64,000 nucleotides of DNA from Saccharomonospora piscinae (lineage in GTDB: Bacteria > Actinomycetota > Actinomycetes > Mycobacteriales > Pseudonocardiaceae): the NCBI RefSeq assembly GCF_005862235.1, contig NZ_VCEK01000001.1:620001-684000 (forward strand), in the 5' to 3' direction. Below are positions 25,549 through 34,720 of the stretch, in pieces; positions within the stretch are counted from its first letter, which is position 1; every line of letters starts with the position of its first letter. The notes below the pieces were generated by a model. It searched no databases, had not been told where the DNA came from, and saw only the letters and a program-made list of their open reading frames with translations. A program made the position numbers and the translations under genes.

Positions 25549-25564
25549 CCCCTACATGTAGGCT
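25549..25564. promoter_or_regulatory. NrdR box 2
   Basis: CCCCTACATGTAGGCT contains the perfect palindrome CCTACATGTAGG, close to the NrdR core. Together with box 1 it should allow ATP/dATP-dependent repression of nrdAB. Confidence 0.7.
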
Positions 25565-25604
25565 CCGATCACCGAGACCTGAGTACAACCGAACATCGGC
25601 CGAA

Positions 25605-25627
25605 CTCGCGGGCGCTGCGCCCGCGAG
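25605..25627 (+). other. Perfect 10-bp hairpin in nrdA leader
   Basis: CTCGCGGGCG and CGCCCGCGAG form a 10-bp stem closed by a CTG loop, 32 bases before the nrdA start. It is very stable and not followed by U residues. It may affect mRNA stability or translation. No B12 riboswitch boxes are seen in the leader. Confidence 0.5.
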
Positions 25628-25658
25628 GCGGTCGAGCACACCCTTGGGGAGTCGTCGA

Positions 25659-28109
25659 ATGTCAGTGGAAACCGTCCCGTCCCGCCCCGGCACAGCTCGC
25701 CCGGTCCCGTGGGACCGGGTGGAGCGGGTCGTCCGGGAGGCCGTCGCGGGAGTGCCGGACACCTCGGCCGAGGCCGTTCTCGCGGAACTCAAGCGCGACG
25801 TCTACGACGGCATCGGCGCCGCCGACCTCGCGCTCGCGCAGGTCATGGCCGCGCGCACCCTCGTCGAGCGGGAGCCCGGCTACTCCTTCGTGGCCGCCCG
25901 GCTCCTGCTCGACGCGCTACGGGCCGAGGCGGTCGGCTACCTCGCGGGCGAGCACCGGCAACCCGACCACCCGGAGATGGCGGCCTCGTACGGCGACTAC
26001 TTCCGGGACTACCTGCGGCGCGGCATCGAACTGCGCCTGCTCTCCGACGAGCTCGCGGACTTCGACCTCGACACGCTCACCTCGGCCCTGCGGCCGGAGC
26101 GCGACCTCGACTTCGGCCTGCTCGGGCTCCAGACGCTGTACGACCGGTACCTGCTGCGCGACCCGCACGCCGGCATCCCGTTCGAGCTGCCGCAGGCGTT
26201 CTTCCTCCGCGTCGCGATGGGCCTCGCGCTGCACGAGCCCGACCGCGACGCGCGGGCCGTCGAGTTCTACGAGCTGCTGTCCACGCAGCGGTTCATGGCC
26301 TCGACCCCCACGCTGTTCAACTCCGGCACGCGCAGACCGCAGCTGTCGTCGTGCTTTCTCACCACCGTCTCCGACGACCTCGCCGACATCTTCGCGAGCT
26401 ACCGCAACAACGCCCTGCTCGCGAAGTACTCCGGCGGGCTCGGCAACGACTGGACACCGGTACGGGGGCTCGGCGCGCACATCCGGGGCACCGGCGGCTC
26501 GTCCCAGGGTGTCGTGCCGTTTCTCAAGATCGCCAACGACACGACGGTGGCGGTGAACCAGGGCGGCAAGCGCAAGGGTGCGGCCTGCGCCTACCTGGAG
26601 ACCTGGCACATCGACGTCGAGGAGTTCCTCGACCTGCGCAAGAACACCGGGGACGACCGCAGGCGCACCCACGACATGAACACGGCGAACTGGGTGCCCG
26701 ACGAGTTCCTGCGGCGGGTGGAGGCCGACGCGGAGTGGACCCTGTTCTCCCCTGACGAGGTCCCCGACCTGCACGACCTCTACGGCACCGCGTTCGCCGA
26801 GCGGTACCGGGCCTACGAGCGCGCCGCCGACGCGGGCGAGATCCGGGTCTTCCGCCGGGTCGGCGCGACACAGTTGTGGCGGCGGATGCTGACGATGCTG
26901 TTCGAGACCGGGCATCCGTGGATCACGTTCAAGGACCCGGCCAATCTGCGCTCGCCGCAGCAGCACGCGGGTGTCGTGCATTCGTCGAACCTGTGTACGG
27001 AGATCACGCTGAACACCGGCCCCGACGAGGTGGCGGTCTGCAACCTGGGCTCGGTGAACCTCGCCCGGCACGTCACCGCCGAGGGGCTCGACGGCGAGCA
27101 GCTGCGCCGGACCGTCACGACGGCGGTCCGCATGCTCGACAACGTGATCGACATCAACTACTACACGGTTCCCGAAGCGCGGCGCTCGAACCTGCGCCAC
27201 CGTCCCGTGGGCCTCGGCCTCATGGGCTTCTCCGACGCACTCGCCGAGCTGGGGCTGCCCCAGGCTTCGGACGAGGCCGTGGAGTTCGCCGACCGCAGTG
27301 CCGAGGCTCTGAGCTATCACGCGATCGCCGCGTCGGCCGACCTCGCCGCCGAGCGCGGCGCCTACCCGTCGTTCGAAGGGTCGCTGTGGAGCCGGGGTGT
27401 CCTGCCGATCGACTCCCTGCGCCTGCTCGCCGAGGCGCGCGGTGCCGGCGAGCTGGACGTCGACACGTCCACCACGCTCGACTGGGACGGCCTGCGGGAG
27501 CACGTGCGCACGAGCGGAATGCGCAACTCCAACGTGCTCGCCATCGCCCCCACGGCCACGATCTCCAACATCTGCGGCGTGGGGCAGTCCATCGAACCGC
27601 TGTTCTCCAACCTGTTCGTCAAGTCCAACATGTCCGGCGAGTTCACCGTCGTGAATCCGCACCTCGTGCGCGACCTCAAGCGGCGCGGGCTGTGGGACGA
27701 GGACATGGTGGCGCAGCTCAAGCTGCACGACGGCGTCCTCGGGCCGATCGCGGACGTCCCCGACGACCTCAAGGCGCGCTACGCGACCGCGTTCGAGATC
27801 GACAGCCGCTGGCTGATCGACGCCGCGTCCCGGCGGCAGAAATGGCTCGATCAGGCCCAGTCACTGAACCTCTACCTCGCCGAGCCCAGCGGGCGCGCGC
27901 TCGACGCGCTCTACCGGCACGCGTGGCGCAGCGGACTCAAGACCACGTACTACCTGCGCTCCCGGGCCGCGACCCAGGTGGAGAAGAGCACGCTGTCCGG
28001 CACCGACGGCAGGCTCAACGCGGTTTCGGCCGCGGTACCCGCCACCGTCGCCGAACCCGAGCCCGCCGCGTGCCGGATCGACGAGCCGGACTGCGAAGCC
28101 TGCCAGTGA
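25659..28109 (+). CDS. nrdA: Ribonucleoside-diphosphate reductase alpha subunit (class I)
   Basis: This 816-residue protein carries the class I NrdA active-site motifs: LSSCFL (substrate-proximal Cys), NLCTEI (Asn, thiyl Cys, Glu), VCNLGSVNL (redox partner Cys), the radical-relay Tyr-Tyr in TTYYLRS, and a C-terminal CEAC shuttle pair. It reduces ribonucleoside diphosphates to dNDPs with NrdB. The N-terminus has no convincing ATP-cone motif, so overall activity control by dATP may be missing or weak. It starts at ATG 25659 with GGGGAG upstream and forms an operon with nrdB behind two NrdR boxes. Confidence 0.93.
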   Translation: MSVETVPSRPGTARPVPWDRVERVVREAVAGVPDTSAEAVLAELKRDVYDGIGAADLALAQVMAARTLVEREPGYSFVAARLLLDALRAEAVGYLAGEHRQPDHPEMAASYGDYFRDYLRRGIELRLLSDELADFDLDTLTSALRPERDLDFGLLGLQTLYDRYLLRDPHAGIPFELPQAFFLRVAMGLALHEPDRDARAVEFYELLSTQRFMASTPTLFNSGTRRPQLSSCFLTTVSDDLADIFASYRNNALLAKYSGGLGNDWTPVRGLGAHIRGTGGSSQGVVPFLKIANDTTVAVNQGGKRKGAACAYLETWHIDVEEFLDLRKNTGDDRRRTHDMNTANWVPDEFLRRVEADAEWTLFSPDEVPDLHDLYGTAFAERYRAYERAADAGEIRVFRRVGATQLWRRMLTMLFETGHPWITFKDPANLRSPQQHAGVVHSSNLCTEITLNTGPDEVAVCNLGSVNLARHVTAEGLDGEQLRRTVTTAVRMLDNVIDINYYTVPEARRSNLRHRPVGLGLMGFSDALAELGLPQASDEAVEFADRSAEALSYHAIAASADLAAERGAYPSFEGSLWSRGVLPIDSLRLLAEARGAGELDVDTSTTLDWDGLREHVRTSGMRNSNVLAIAPTATISNICGVGQSIEPLFSNLFVKSNMSGEFTVVNPHLVRDLKRRGLWDEDMVAQLKLHDGVLGPIADVPDDLKARYATAFEIDSRWLIDAASRRQKWLDQAQSLNLYLAEPSGRALDALYRHAWRSGLKTTYYLRSRAATQVEKSTLSGTDGRLNAVSAAVPATVAEPEPAACRIDEPDCEACQ

Positions 28110-28150
28110 CCGGCCCCGGAACCGAGACGAACTTACGAGAAAGGACACCG

Positions 28151-29200
28151 TTGAGCCAGGACCTCATTCTGGACTTCGGCGCCGCGCGCGTCGACGTGGA
28201 CGACAAGGCGATGATCAACGCTCGCGCCGACGTCAACCAGCTGCTGCCCATGAAATACGGCTGGGCGTGGGAGAAGTACCTCGCGGGCTGCGACAACCAC
28301 TGGATGCCCACCGAGGTGCCCATGCAGGCCGACATCGCGCTGTGGAAGTCCGCCGACGGCCTCAGCGAGGACGAGCGCGTGCTGCTCAAGCGCAACCTGG
28401 GATTCTTCGCCACGGCCGAGTCGCTGGTGGCGAACAACCTCGTGCTCGCCGTGTACCGGCACCTCACCAATCCCGAATGCCGCCAGTACCTGCTGCGGCA
28501 GGCGTTCGAGGAGGCCGTCCACACGCACACGTTCCAGTACGTGTGCGAGAGCCTCGGGCTCGACGAGGGTGAGTTGTTCAACGCCTACCGCGAGGTGCCC
28601 TCCATCGCGGCGAAGGACGCCTGGGCACTGCACTACACGCGCAATCTGGAGAACCCCGGGTTCACCACCGGCACGACCGAGGCGGACCAGGCGTTCCTGC
28701 GCGACCTCGTGGCGTTCTACGTCGTGTTCGAGGGCATGTGGTTCTACACCGGGTTCGTGCAGGTGTTGTCGCTGGGCAGGCGTAACAAGATGGTGGGGAT
28801 CGCCGAGCAGTACCAGTACATCCTGCGCGACGAGTCGATCCACCTGAACTTCGGCATCGACTGCATCAACCAGATCAAGGCGGAGAACCCGCGGCTGTGG
28901 ACGCCGGAGTTCGCCGCGCAGATCCGGGAGATGCTCGTCGAAGCGTGCGAACTGGAGGTGGCCTACGCCAGGGACACGATGCCCCGGCCGATGCTGGGCC
29001 TGTCGGCGGAGCTGTGCGAGCAGTACCTGCGGTTCATCACCGACCGCAGGGCGGCCCAGCTCGGCCTCGATCCGGTCTTCGGCCGCACGGACAACCCCTT
29101 CCCGTGGATGTCGGAGGCCATGGACCTGCGCAAGGAGAAGAACTTCTTCGAGACCAGGGTGACCGACTACCGCAGCGGGGCGGCGCTCGCCTGGGACTGA
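28151..29200 (+). CDS. nrdB: Ribonucleotide reductase beta subunit, subclass Ic (Phe at radical site)
   Basis: This 349-residue R2 protein has predicted metal ligands Glu90, Glu121, His124, Glu194, Glu228 and His231. The residue four after His124, which is the radical Tyr in ordinary R2, is Phe128 (codon 28532-28534, TTC). Glu90 replaces the usual Asp. All seven positions equal the Chlamydia trachomatis R2c residues plus one, as I recall that sequence, and long stretches such as EEAVHTHTF and [11 protein letters not shown]-type segments agree. A Mn/Fe cofactor instead of a tyrosyl radical is therefore expected. The start is TTG 28151 with AGAAAGG upstream. Confidence 0.9.
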   Translation: MSQDLILDFGAARVDVDDKAMINARADVNQLLPMKYGWAWEKYLAGCDNHWMPTEVPMQADIALWKSADGLSEDERVLLKRNLGFFATAESLVANNLVLAVYRHLTNPECRQYLLRQAFEEAVHTHTFQYVCESLGLDEGELFNAYREVPSIAAKDAWALHYTRNLENPGFTTGTTEADQAFLRDLVAFYVVFEGMWFYTGFVQVLSLGRRNKMVGIAEQYQYILRDESIHLNFGIDCINQIKAENPRLWTPEFAAQIREMLVEACELEVAYARDTMPRPMLGLSAELCEQYLRFITDRRAAQLGLDPVFGRTDNPFPWMSEAMDLRKEKNFFETRVTDYRSGAALAWD

Positions 29201-29234
29201 GAGCCACGCCCGCGCCGTTCGGGTTGCGACGTCT

Positions 29235-29285
29235 CCGCTGGTCGGTAGGCTGCACAGCCGAGCCGTGGCTGCCGCCGACCAGCGG
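29235..29285 (+). terminator. Terminator-like structure after nrdB
   Basis: CCGCTGGTCGG (29235-29245) pairs perfectly with CCGACCAGCGG (29275-29285). The 29-nt interior holds further small stems such as GGCTG/CAGCC. It lies 34 bases past nrdB and has no U-tract. Rho-independent-like termination of nrdAB is likely. Confidence 0.45.
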
Positions 29286-29452
29286 ACACGCAGAGTAGTA
29301 CGAACTCTGCCCGAGCGTGGGACTAAACCACCCTTTGGGGCGGTAGACATGATGCGTGTTGCATGATGCGGTTGCATGGTTCCGGACCGAGGTCCGGAAC
29401 CGACTCGTTCGAGATGCCCCGACCAGCTCGTCGACAGAGTGCGAGGTGAAGC

Positions 29453-31336
29453 GTGCCGGAACCTGGTGCCGAACCAGGCCCAGCTGACATCGCGCGCCGC
29501 TGGGCCGCGCGCCTGGCCGGACTCGACGGAATCGCGCTGCCCGCGCACGAACTGGAGACCCACCTGCTCGACCTCGCCCTGGAGGCGCGGGCCGAACTCG
29601 ACTCGGCCCGCGCGGCACGCGACGACGCCGCCCGGCGCTTCATCGATCTCTACGCCGCCGCACCGGTCGGGGTCGCGCTCGGCGACGCCGACGGTCTCAT
29701 CCGCGACGTCAACCCGGCACTGGTCCAGCTGCTCGAACACTCCCGCTCGCAGCTCGTCGGCACACCGCTGACCGATCTCGCCGCCACGGGAGCGGACGCG
29801 GAGGCGCTGGCCGCCGCGCTCGACACGGCGGCTCTGCCCGGCAGGCGCCCCCGCCGGGAACGGCTCAGCGTGTCGCACGCCAAGGACGGCCCGCTTCGGG
29901 CCAGGGTCACCGTGGCCACCCTCACCGGCGACACCGACGGTCTGCCGCACCCGGTCGTGATGGTGGAGGACGTCAACGACCTCGACCTGCTCGGTGAGCA
30001 GTTGCGCAGGCAGAACGTGGTGGACCCGCTCACCGGACTGCCGAACTCGTACCACTTCGAGAACGCGCTCGACACCGCGCTCGCCACCACACCGAGCGAC
30101 GACGGCGAGCGCATCGGGCTGCTGTACTTCGACGTCGACGGCTTCAAGGTCATCAACGACGGTCTCGGGCCTGGCGCGGGCGACGAGGTGTTGCGGCAGG
30201 TCGCCCGGAAGCTGCGGACCCAGTTCACCGACCACGAGCCGGTGGTGGCCCGGCTCTCCGGCGACGGCTTCGCGGTGCTGCTGCGGGGCGTACTCGACAA
30301 CGCCGAGGTCGTGTCGCTCGTCGAGGACACGATGCGCGAGCTGGCCGAACCGATCTATCTGGAGGGCAAGGGCATCGGCGTCAACGTCAGTGTCGGCATC
30401 GTGCTCACCGACACGGCGGGACAGACGCGCGAGGAGCTGCACCGCGCGGCCGAGATCACTCTGCACCGCGCCAAGGAGAACGGCAAGGCGCAGTGGATGC
30501 TGTTCGAGCGGGAACTGCACGACCGCGACCGCCGCCGGTACGGCATCGGCGCCGCGATCGGTGGCGGTCTGGAGAACGGCCAGTTCGGCGTCGACTACGA
30601 GCCCACGGTCACGCTGGACGACCGGCACCGCATCGCCGTGGTGAACGCCGTGCTGCGCTGGAACCACCCGGAACACGGCGTGCTCCGTGGCCGGGAATTC
30701 TTCCCCCTCGCCGACACCACCGGCATGACCCCGGCGCTGGGCGAGTTGCTGCTCACCCAGTCGATGGCCGACGCCGCGGCGTGGCAGCAGGAGTTCGACG
30801 GCGCTCCCGATCTCTGTGTGCGGCTGCCGACCCGGTTCGCGATCGACCCCAACCTGGTGCGCATCGTGCGCACCGAACTCGCGCGTACCGGACTCCCGCC
30901 GAACCGGCTGCGGCTCTGCACCGACAGTGCCGCGCTCACCGATCCGCGGGGCGAGGTTCTGGAGACCCTGTCGGTGCTGGCCGACCTCGACGTCAAGATC
31001 ACGCTCGCGGTCTCCGGCGCCGCGGACCTGGAACTGATCCACCAGTACCGGCTGCCCGTCGGTTTCGTCATCATCTCCGGCTCGCTCGTGGACGCCCTCG
31101 CCGACGAAGGGCAGAGCGCCGAAGGCGCCCGGCAGCACCTGGCGACCCTGCTCGGCCGCGCCCGTGAGCTGGGTATCTCCCGCATCGGCGCGGACGGGGT
31201 GCGCAGCACCGAACACGCGCACCGGCTCGCCGAACTCGGCGTCGTCGCGGGACGGGGCAAGGTGTTCGGCGAGGAGGTCGGGGCCGGGACCATTCGATCA
31301 ATGCTCGCGGAGCCGCCGGGCCGCGTGCGACCATGA
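29453..31336 (+). CDS. PAS-GGDEF-EAL protein with degenerate catalytic motifs
   Basis: The 627-residue protein has an N-terminal helical region, a PAS domain (about 65-165), a GGDEF-like domain (about 190-350) and an EAL-like domain (about 370-615). GGDEF reads SGDGF; EAL reads NAV in front of LRWNHP; the VNxS, ExTES and DDFG metal motifs are replaced. Cyclase and phosphodiesterase activity are therefore unlikely, and a c-di-GMP- or ligand-binding scaffold role is inferred. It starts at GTG 29453 with GAGG upstream. The stop overlaps the peroxiredoxin start by four bases. Confidence 0.8.
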   Translation: MPEPGAEPGPADIARRWAARLAGLDGIALPAHELETHLLDLALEARAELDSARAARDDAARRFIDLYAAAPVGVALGDADGLIRDVNPALVQLLEHSRSQLVGTPLTDLAATGADAEALAAALDTAALPGRRPRRERLSVSHAKDGPLRARVTVATLTGDTDGLPHPVVMVEDVNDLDLLGEQLRRQNVVDPLTGLPNSYHFENALDTALATTPSDDGERIGLLYFDVDGFKVINDGLGPGAGDEVLRQVARKLRTQFTDHEPVVARLSGDGFAVLLRGVLDNAEVVSLVEDTMRELAEPIYLEGKGIGVNVSVGIVLTDTAGQTREELHRAAEITLHRAKENGKAQWMLFERELHDRDRRRYGIGAAIGGGLENGQFGVDYEPTVTLDDRHRIAVVNAVLRWNHPEHGVLRGREFFPLADTTGMTPALGELLLTQSMADAAAWQQEFDGAPDLCVRLPTRFAIDPNLVRIVRTELARTGLPPNRLRLCTDSAALTDPRGEVLETLSVLADLDVKITLAVSGAADLELIHQYRLPVGFVIISGSLVDALADEGQSAEGARQHLATLLGRARELGISRIGADGVRSTEHAHRLAELGVVAGRGKVFGEEVGAGTIRSMLAEPPGRVRP

Positions 31337-31800
31337 GTGCCATGAAGCAGGGAGAGCTCGCGCCGGACTTCACACTGCCCGACAGTGACGGCGCACCACG
31401 GCGGTTGTCCGCGTTGCTGGCGACCGGGCCCGTGGTCCTGTTCTTCTACCCCGCGGCCATGACAGCCGGCTGTACCGCCGAGACGTGTCACTTCCGCGAC
31501 CTGGCCGCCGAGTTCGCCGAGCTGAGTGCGCAGCCGGTGGGGGTGAGCGGCGATCCGGTGGACACCCAGCGCCGGTTCACCGAGGCCCACGAGTTCGGCT
31601 TTCCGCTGCTGTCCGACACCGACGGCGAGGTCGCCACGCGGTTCGGAGTGAAACGCAGCCTCGGTCCTCTGCGGACCAAACGCCAGACCTTCGTCATCGA
31701 CACCGATCGCACGGTGCTCGCCGTGATCCGCAGTGAGTTCCGGATGTCCGTCCACGCCGACAAGGCCCTCGACGTCCTGCGGGCCCACCGGCGGGCGTGA
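31333..31800 (+). CDS. bcp: Peroxiredoxin, PrxQ/Bcp type
   Basis: This 155-residue thiol peroxidase has a peroxidatic Cys47 and resolving Cys52 in TAGCTAETCHFRD, the PrxQ pattern, with Ala in place of the usual Pro in TPGC. It reduces hydroperoxides with thioredoxin-like donors. It starts at ATG 31333, coupled to the PAS-GGDEF-EAL gene; ATG 31342 is an alternative. The pairing suggests a shared redox or signalling theme, which is inferred only. Confidence 0.87.
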   Translation: MSAMKQGELAPDFTLPDSDGAPRRLSALLATGPVVLFFYPAAMTAGCTAETCHFRDLAAEFAELSAQPVGVSGDPVDTQRRFTEAHEFGFPLLSDTDGEVATRFGVKRSLGPLRTKRQTFVIDTDRTVLAVIRSEFRMSVHADKALDVLRAHRRA

Positions 31801-31819
31801 GGCGCGGCGGGGGTACCCG

Positions 31820-34699
31820 GTGACCGAGATCCGCTTTCGCCTCCTCGGTCCGCTCACCGTCGACATCGACGGCCACGACGTCGCACTCGGAGGCCCCAAA
31901 CCGCGGCTGCTGCTGGCCGCGCTGCTGCTGGAGGCCAACACCCCGGTCTCGACCGACACGCTCATCGACGTGGTGTGGCCCGCCGAGGCACCCCGTTCGG
32001 CCGCCGCGAACCTGCGCACCTACATCCACTCGCTGCGCCGGGCACTGGCGCAGGACCGGCTCGAACGCGGGCCGTCGGGCTACCGGGTCAGAGTCGCGCG
32101 GCACGAGCTGGACAGTACGGTGTTCGCCGACCACGTGACGGCGGCCCGCGACGCGATGGCCCGCGACGACCCGGCCACCGCACTGGACGAACTGGCGGCG
32201 GCCGAATCGCAGTGGCGGGGAGATCCGCTGCCCGACCTGCCCCACCACCACACGTGGGAACCCGCGCTGACCCGGCTGGTCGAACTGCGCCTGTCGGCGC
32301 GCGAACTGCGGGTCCGCGCCCGCTTCTCGCTCGGCGAACACCGCGCCGCGATCCCCGAACTGCGCGAGCTCGTGGCCGGGCACCCGCTGCGCGAGGAGCT
32401 GTGGGCACAACTCGTCGTCGCGCTCGACCGCTGCGGCAGGCGCGCGGAGGCACTGGACGCCTACCACGAGGCCGAACGGGTGCTCCGCGAGGAACTCGAC
32501 GCCGCACCGGGGCGCACCCTGAACGCCGCGGGCGCGGCCCTGGCCTCGCCCGCCGCCCCGCCGCCACCACGCCGTGCCCCGGCAGGCGGCCGGTCCCTGT
32601 GCCAGCTCCCCCTCGACCTGCCCGATCTCACCGGGCGCGAGGCCGAGATCGCCGAACTCACCGCCCTCGCGCGGCGGCGCAGGTCCGCGAACGCGCCCAC
32701 CGTCGTCGTCCTGTCCGGACAGCCCGGGGTGGGCAAGTCCAGCCTCGCCGTCCACGTCGCACACCAGCTGCGCGGCGACTTCCCCGACGGGCACCTGCAC
32801 GTGGACCTCGCGGGAACGTCGACCGAGCCGCGCTCACCGCACGACGTGCTGGCGGAGTTGCTGCGATCACTCGGCACCCCGGAGTCCGCGTTGCCACCCA
32901 CCGAGGCGGAACGCGCGGCGGCACTGCGCTCGGCCTTGTCCGCGGTGTCGTTGTGCCTCGTCTTCGACGACGCGGCGAGTGCCGCGCAGGTGCGCCCACT
33001 GCTGCCCGGCGCAGGCACCTCCGCCGTCATCGTGACCACCCGCGCGCGCCTTCCCGACCTCACGGGAGTACACCACCTCGGCCTCGACGTGCTCGGCCCG
33101 GATGCCGCGCGACAGTTCTTCACGCGCCTCGTCGGCGCTCGGCGCGTCGCGGGCGAACCGGACGCCGCCGACGAGATCGTGCGACGCTGCGGGCGGCTGC
33201 CGCTCGCGTTGCGGGTGGCGGGTGCGCGGCTGGCCCACCGCAGGCACCTGTCACTGGCACTGTTCGCGGAGCGGGTGGCCGACGAACGCCGCAGGCTCGA
33301 CGAGTTGCGCGTCGGCGAACTCGCGGTGCGAGCCTGTGTCGAGCTGAGCTACGCCCGGCTCCGCCCCGCCACCGCGGCCGTGTTCCGCCGGCTGGGCACT
33401 CTCGGGCCCGTCAGCTTTCCCTCGTGGGCGGCGGACGCGGTGCTCGGCACCGACGGGGACGAGGCACTCGACGAACTCGTCGACGCCCACCTCGTGGATC
33501 TGGTGGGCACCGACGCCACCGGTTCGGCCCGTTACCGGATGCATGACCTGCTGCGGTGCTACGCCACCGACCGTGCCGACGAGGCCGATCACGACAGTGT
33601 GCGCCGCATGGTCGAGGGCTACTACACGATCGCCGCCACCGCCGCCGCGCGCATGCCCGTCCGGTTCTTCGGTGTCACCCCGACTCCGGTGCCGGACGGG
33701 TACTGGCAGCCTCCCGGGCTCGACCGGCTGGTGCGCGACCCGGTGGCGTGGTTCGACGCGGAGCACGCCACGGCGGCGGCTCTGGTCGAATGGGGCACCC
33801 GGCAGGATGCCGACGGCCCGGCCTGGCGACTCACCACGGCACTCACGCCCTACTACGACCTGCGCAACCGCTGGGAGGACTGGCTTCGCACGGGGCAGCT
33901 CGCCCTCGAGGCCACCCGCCGCGCCGACGACCCGCACGGCGAGGCGATCGTGCTGCGGGACCTCGGGCAGGTTCACGTGTACCAGGACCGCTACCGCGAG
34001 GCGGTCGAGCTGTTCGAGCGAGCGGTCCGGCTGTTCCGGACCACCGGCGACCCACAGGGTGAGGCCGTGGCCCTCGCGGGACTCGGCACGGTGGCCCGGA
34101 TTCGCGGCGAGCGCCACCACGCACTCCGCCACAGCCGCAGAGCGCTGGCGCTGTTCACCACCGCAGGCGATCTCTACGGTGAGGCCGTGGCCCGTATCGC
34201 CGTCGGCACCGTGCAGCTGGCGGAGGGCAGGCTCGACGAGGCCGAGGCCACCTTCGCCGAGTCGTACGCCCTCGCCTCGGCCATCGGTGACCGGCACCGC
34301 GCGGCGCACGTCCTGCAGCGGCAGGCCCTGCTGTACCGCGAGCGGGGCAGGCTCGGCGCCGCGCGCCAGCGGCTCGACCAGGCGATCGCGGTCTTCGACG
34401 ACCTCGGGGACGACCACTGCGCGGGCTACGCACAGCAGAGCCTCGGCGAACTGTGCCTGAGCAGCGGTGACCTGGCCCATGCGCAACTGCTGCTGGGCAA
34501 CTCGCTGGCGGTACACCGCGGTTCGGGTGACCGGCGCTCGGAGGCGGTGGTGTCCCAGCGCCTCGGCGAGCTGCACGAGTCGCTGGGACACCACGCCGCC
34601 TCCCGCGAGTACTACGAGCAGGCGCTGGCCCTCTGGCGGGAACTGGCGGCCTCTCCCCAGCAGTCGGTCGTCGAACAGCGCCTCGCGCGCGACGCCTGA
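31820..34699 (+). CDS. SARP/AfsR-type regulator with NB-ARC and TPR domains
   Basis: This 959-residue protein has an OmpR-like winged helix (about 1-95, RFRLLGPLTV), a bacterial transcriptional activation domain (about 95-245), and an NB-ARC ATPase with Walker A GQPGVGKS near residue 300 and VFDDA as Walker B. A C-terminal TPR array follows from about 680. Such proteins activate secondary-metabolite or developmental genes in actinomycetes. It starts at GTG 31820. No biosynthetic cluster is next to it, so a global (AfsR-like) role is more likely than a pathway-specific one. Confidence 0.85.
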   Translation: MTEIRFRLLGPLTVDIDGHDVALGGPKPRLLLAALLLEANTPVSTDTLIDVVWPAEAPRSAAANLRTYIHSLRRALAQDRLERGPSGYRVRVARHELDSTVFADHVTAARDAMARDDPATALDELAAAESQWRGDPLPDLPHHHTWEPALTRLVELRLSARELRVRARFSLGEHRAAIPELRELVAGHPLREELWAQLVVALDRCGRRAEALDAYHEAERVLREELDAAPGRTLNAAGAALASPAAPPPPRRAPAGGRSLCQLPLDLPDLTGREAEIAELTALARRRRSANAPTVVVLSGQPGVGKSSLAVHVAHQLRGDFPDGHLHVDLAGTSTEPRSPHDVLAELLRSLGTPESALPPTEAERAAALRSALSAVSLCLVFDDAASAAQVRPLLPGAGTSAVIVTTRARLPDLTGVHHLGLDVLGPDAARQFFTRLVGARRVAGEPDAADEIVRRCGRLPLALRVAGARLAHRRHLSLALFAERVADERRRLDELRVGELAVRACVELSYARLRPATAAVFRRLGTLGPVSFPSWAADAVLGTDGDEALDELVDAHLVDLVGTDATGSARYRMHDLLRCYATDRADEADHDSVRRMVEGYYTIAATAAARMPVRFFGVTPTPVPDGYWQPPGLDRLVRDPVAWFDAEHATAAALVEWGTRQDADGPAWRLTTALTPYYDLRNRWEDWLRTGQLALEATRRADDPHGEAIVLRDLGQVHVYQDRYREAVELFERAVRLFRTTGDPQGEAVALAGLGTVARIRGERHHALRHSRRALALFTTAGDLYGEAVARIAVGTVQLAEGRLDEAEATFAESYALASAIGDRHRAAHVLQRQALLYRERGRLGAARQRLDQAIAVFDDLGDDHCAGYAQQSLGELCLSSGDLAHAQLLLGNSLAVHRGSGDRRSEAVVSQRLGELHESLGHHAASREYYEQALALWRELAASPQQSVVEQRLARDA

Positions 34700-34720
34700 C
34701 ACCCGGGCCTCCCACCGGGC

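Noticed and set aside
25565-25658. B12 riboswitch before nrdA
   Set aside because: The leader is too short and lacks a GCCACTG-like B12 box; only a simple hairpin is seen.
31820-34699. Biosynthetic gene cluster around the SARP regulator
   Set aside because: Neighbours are a peroxiredoxin and an LCP protein; no PKS, NRPS, terpene or RiPP genes occur.
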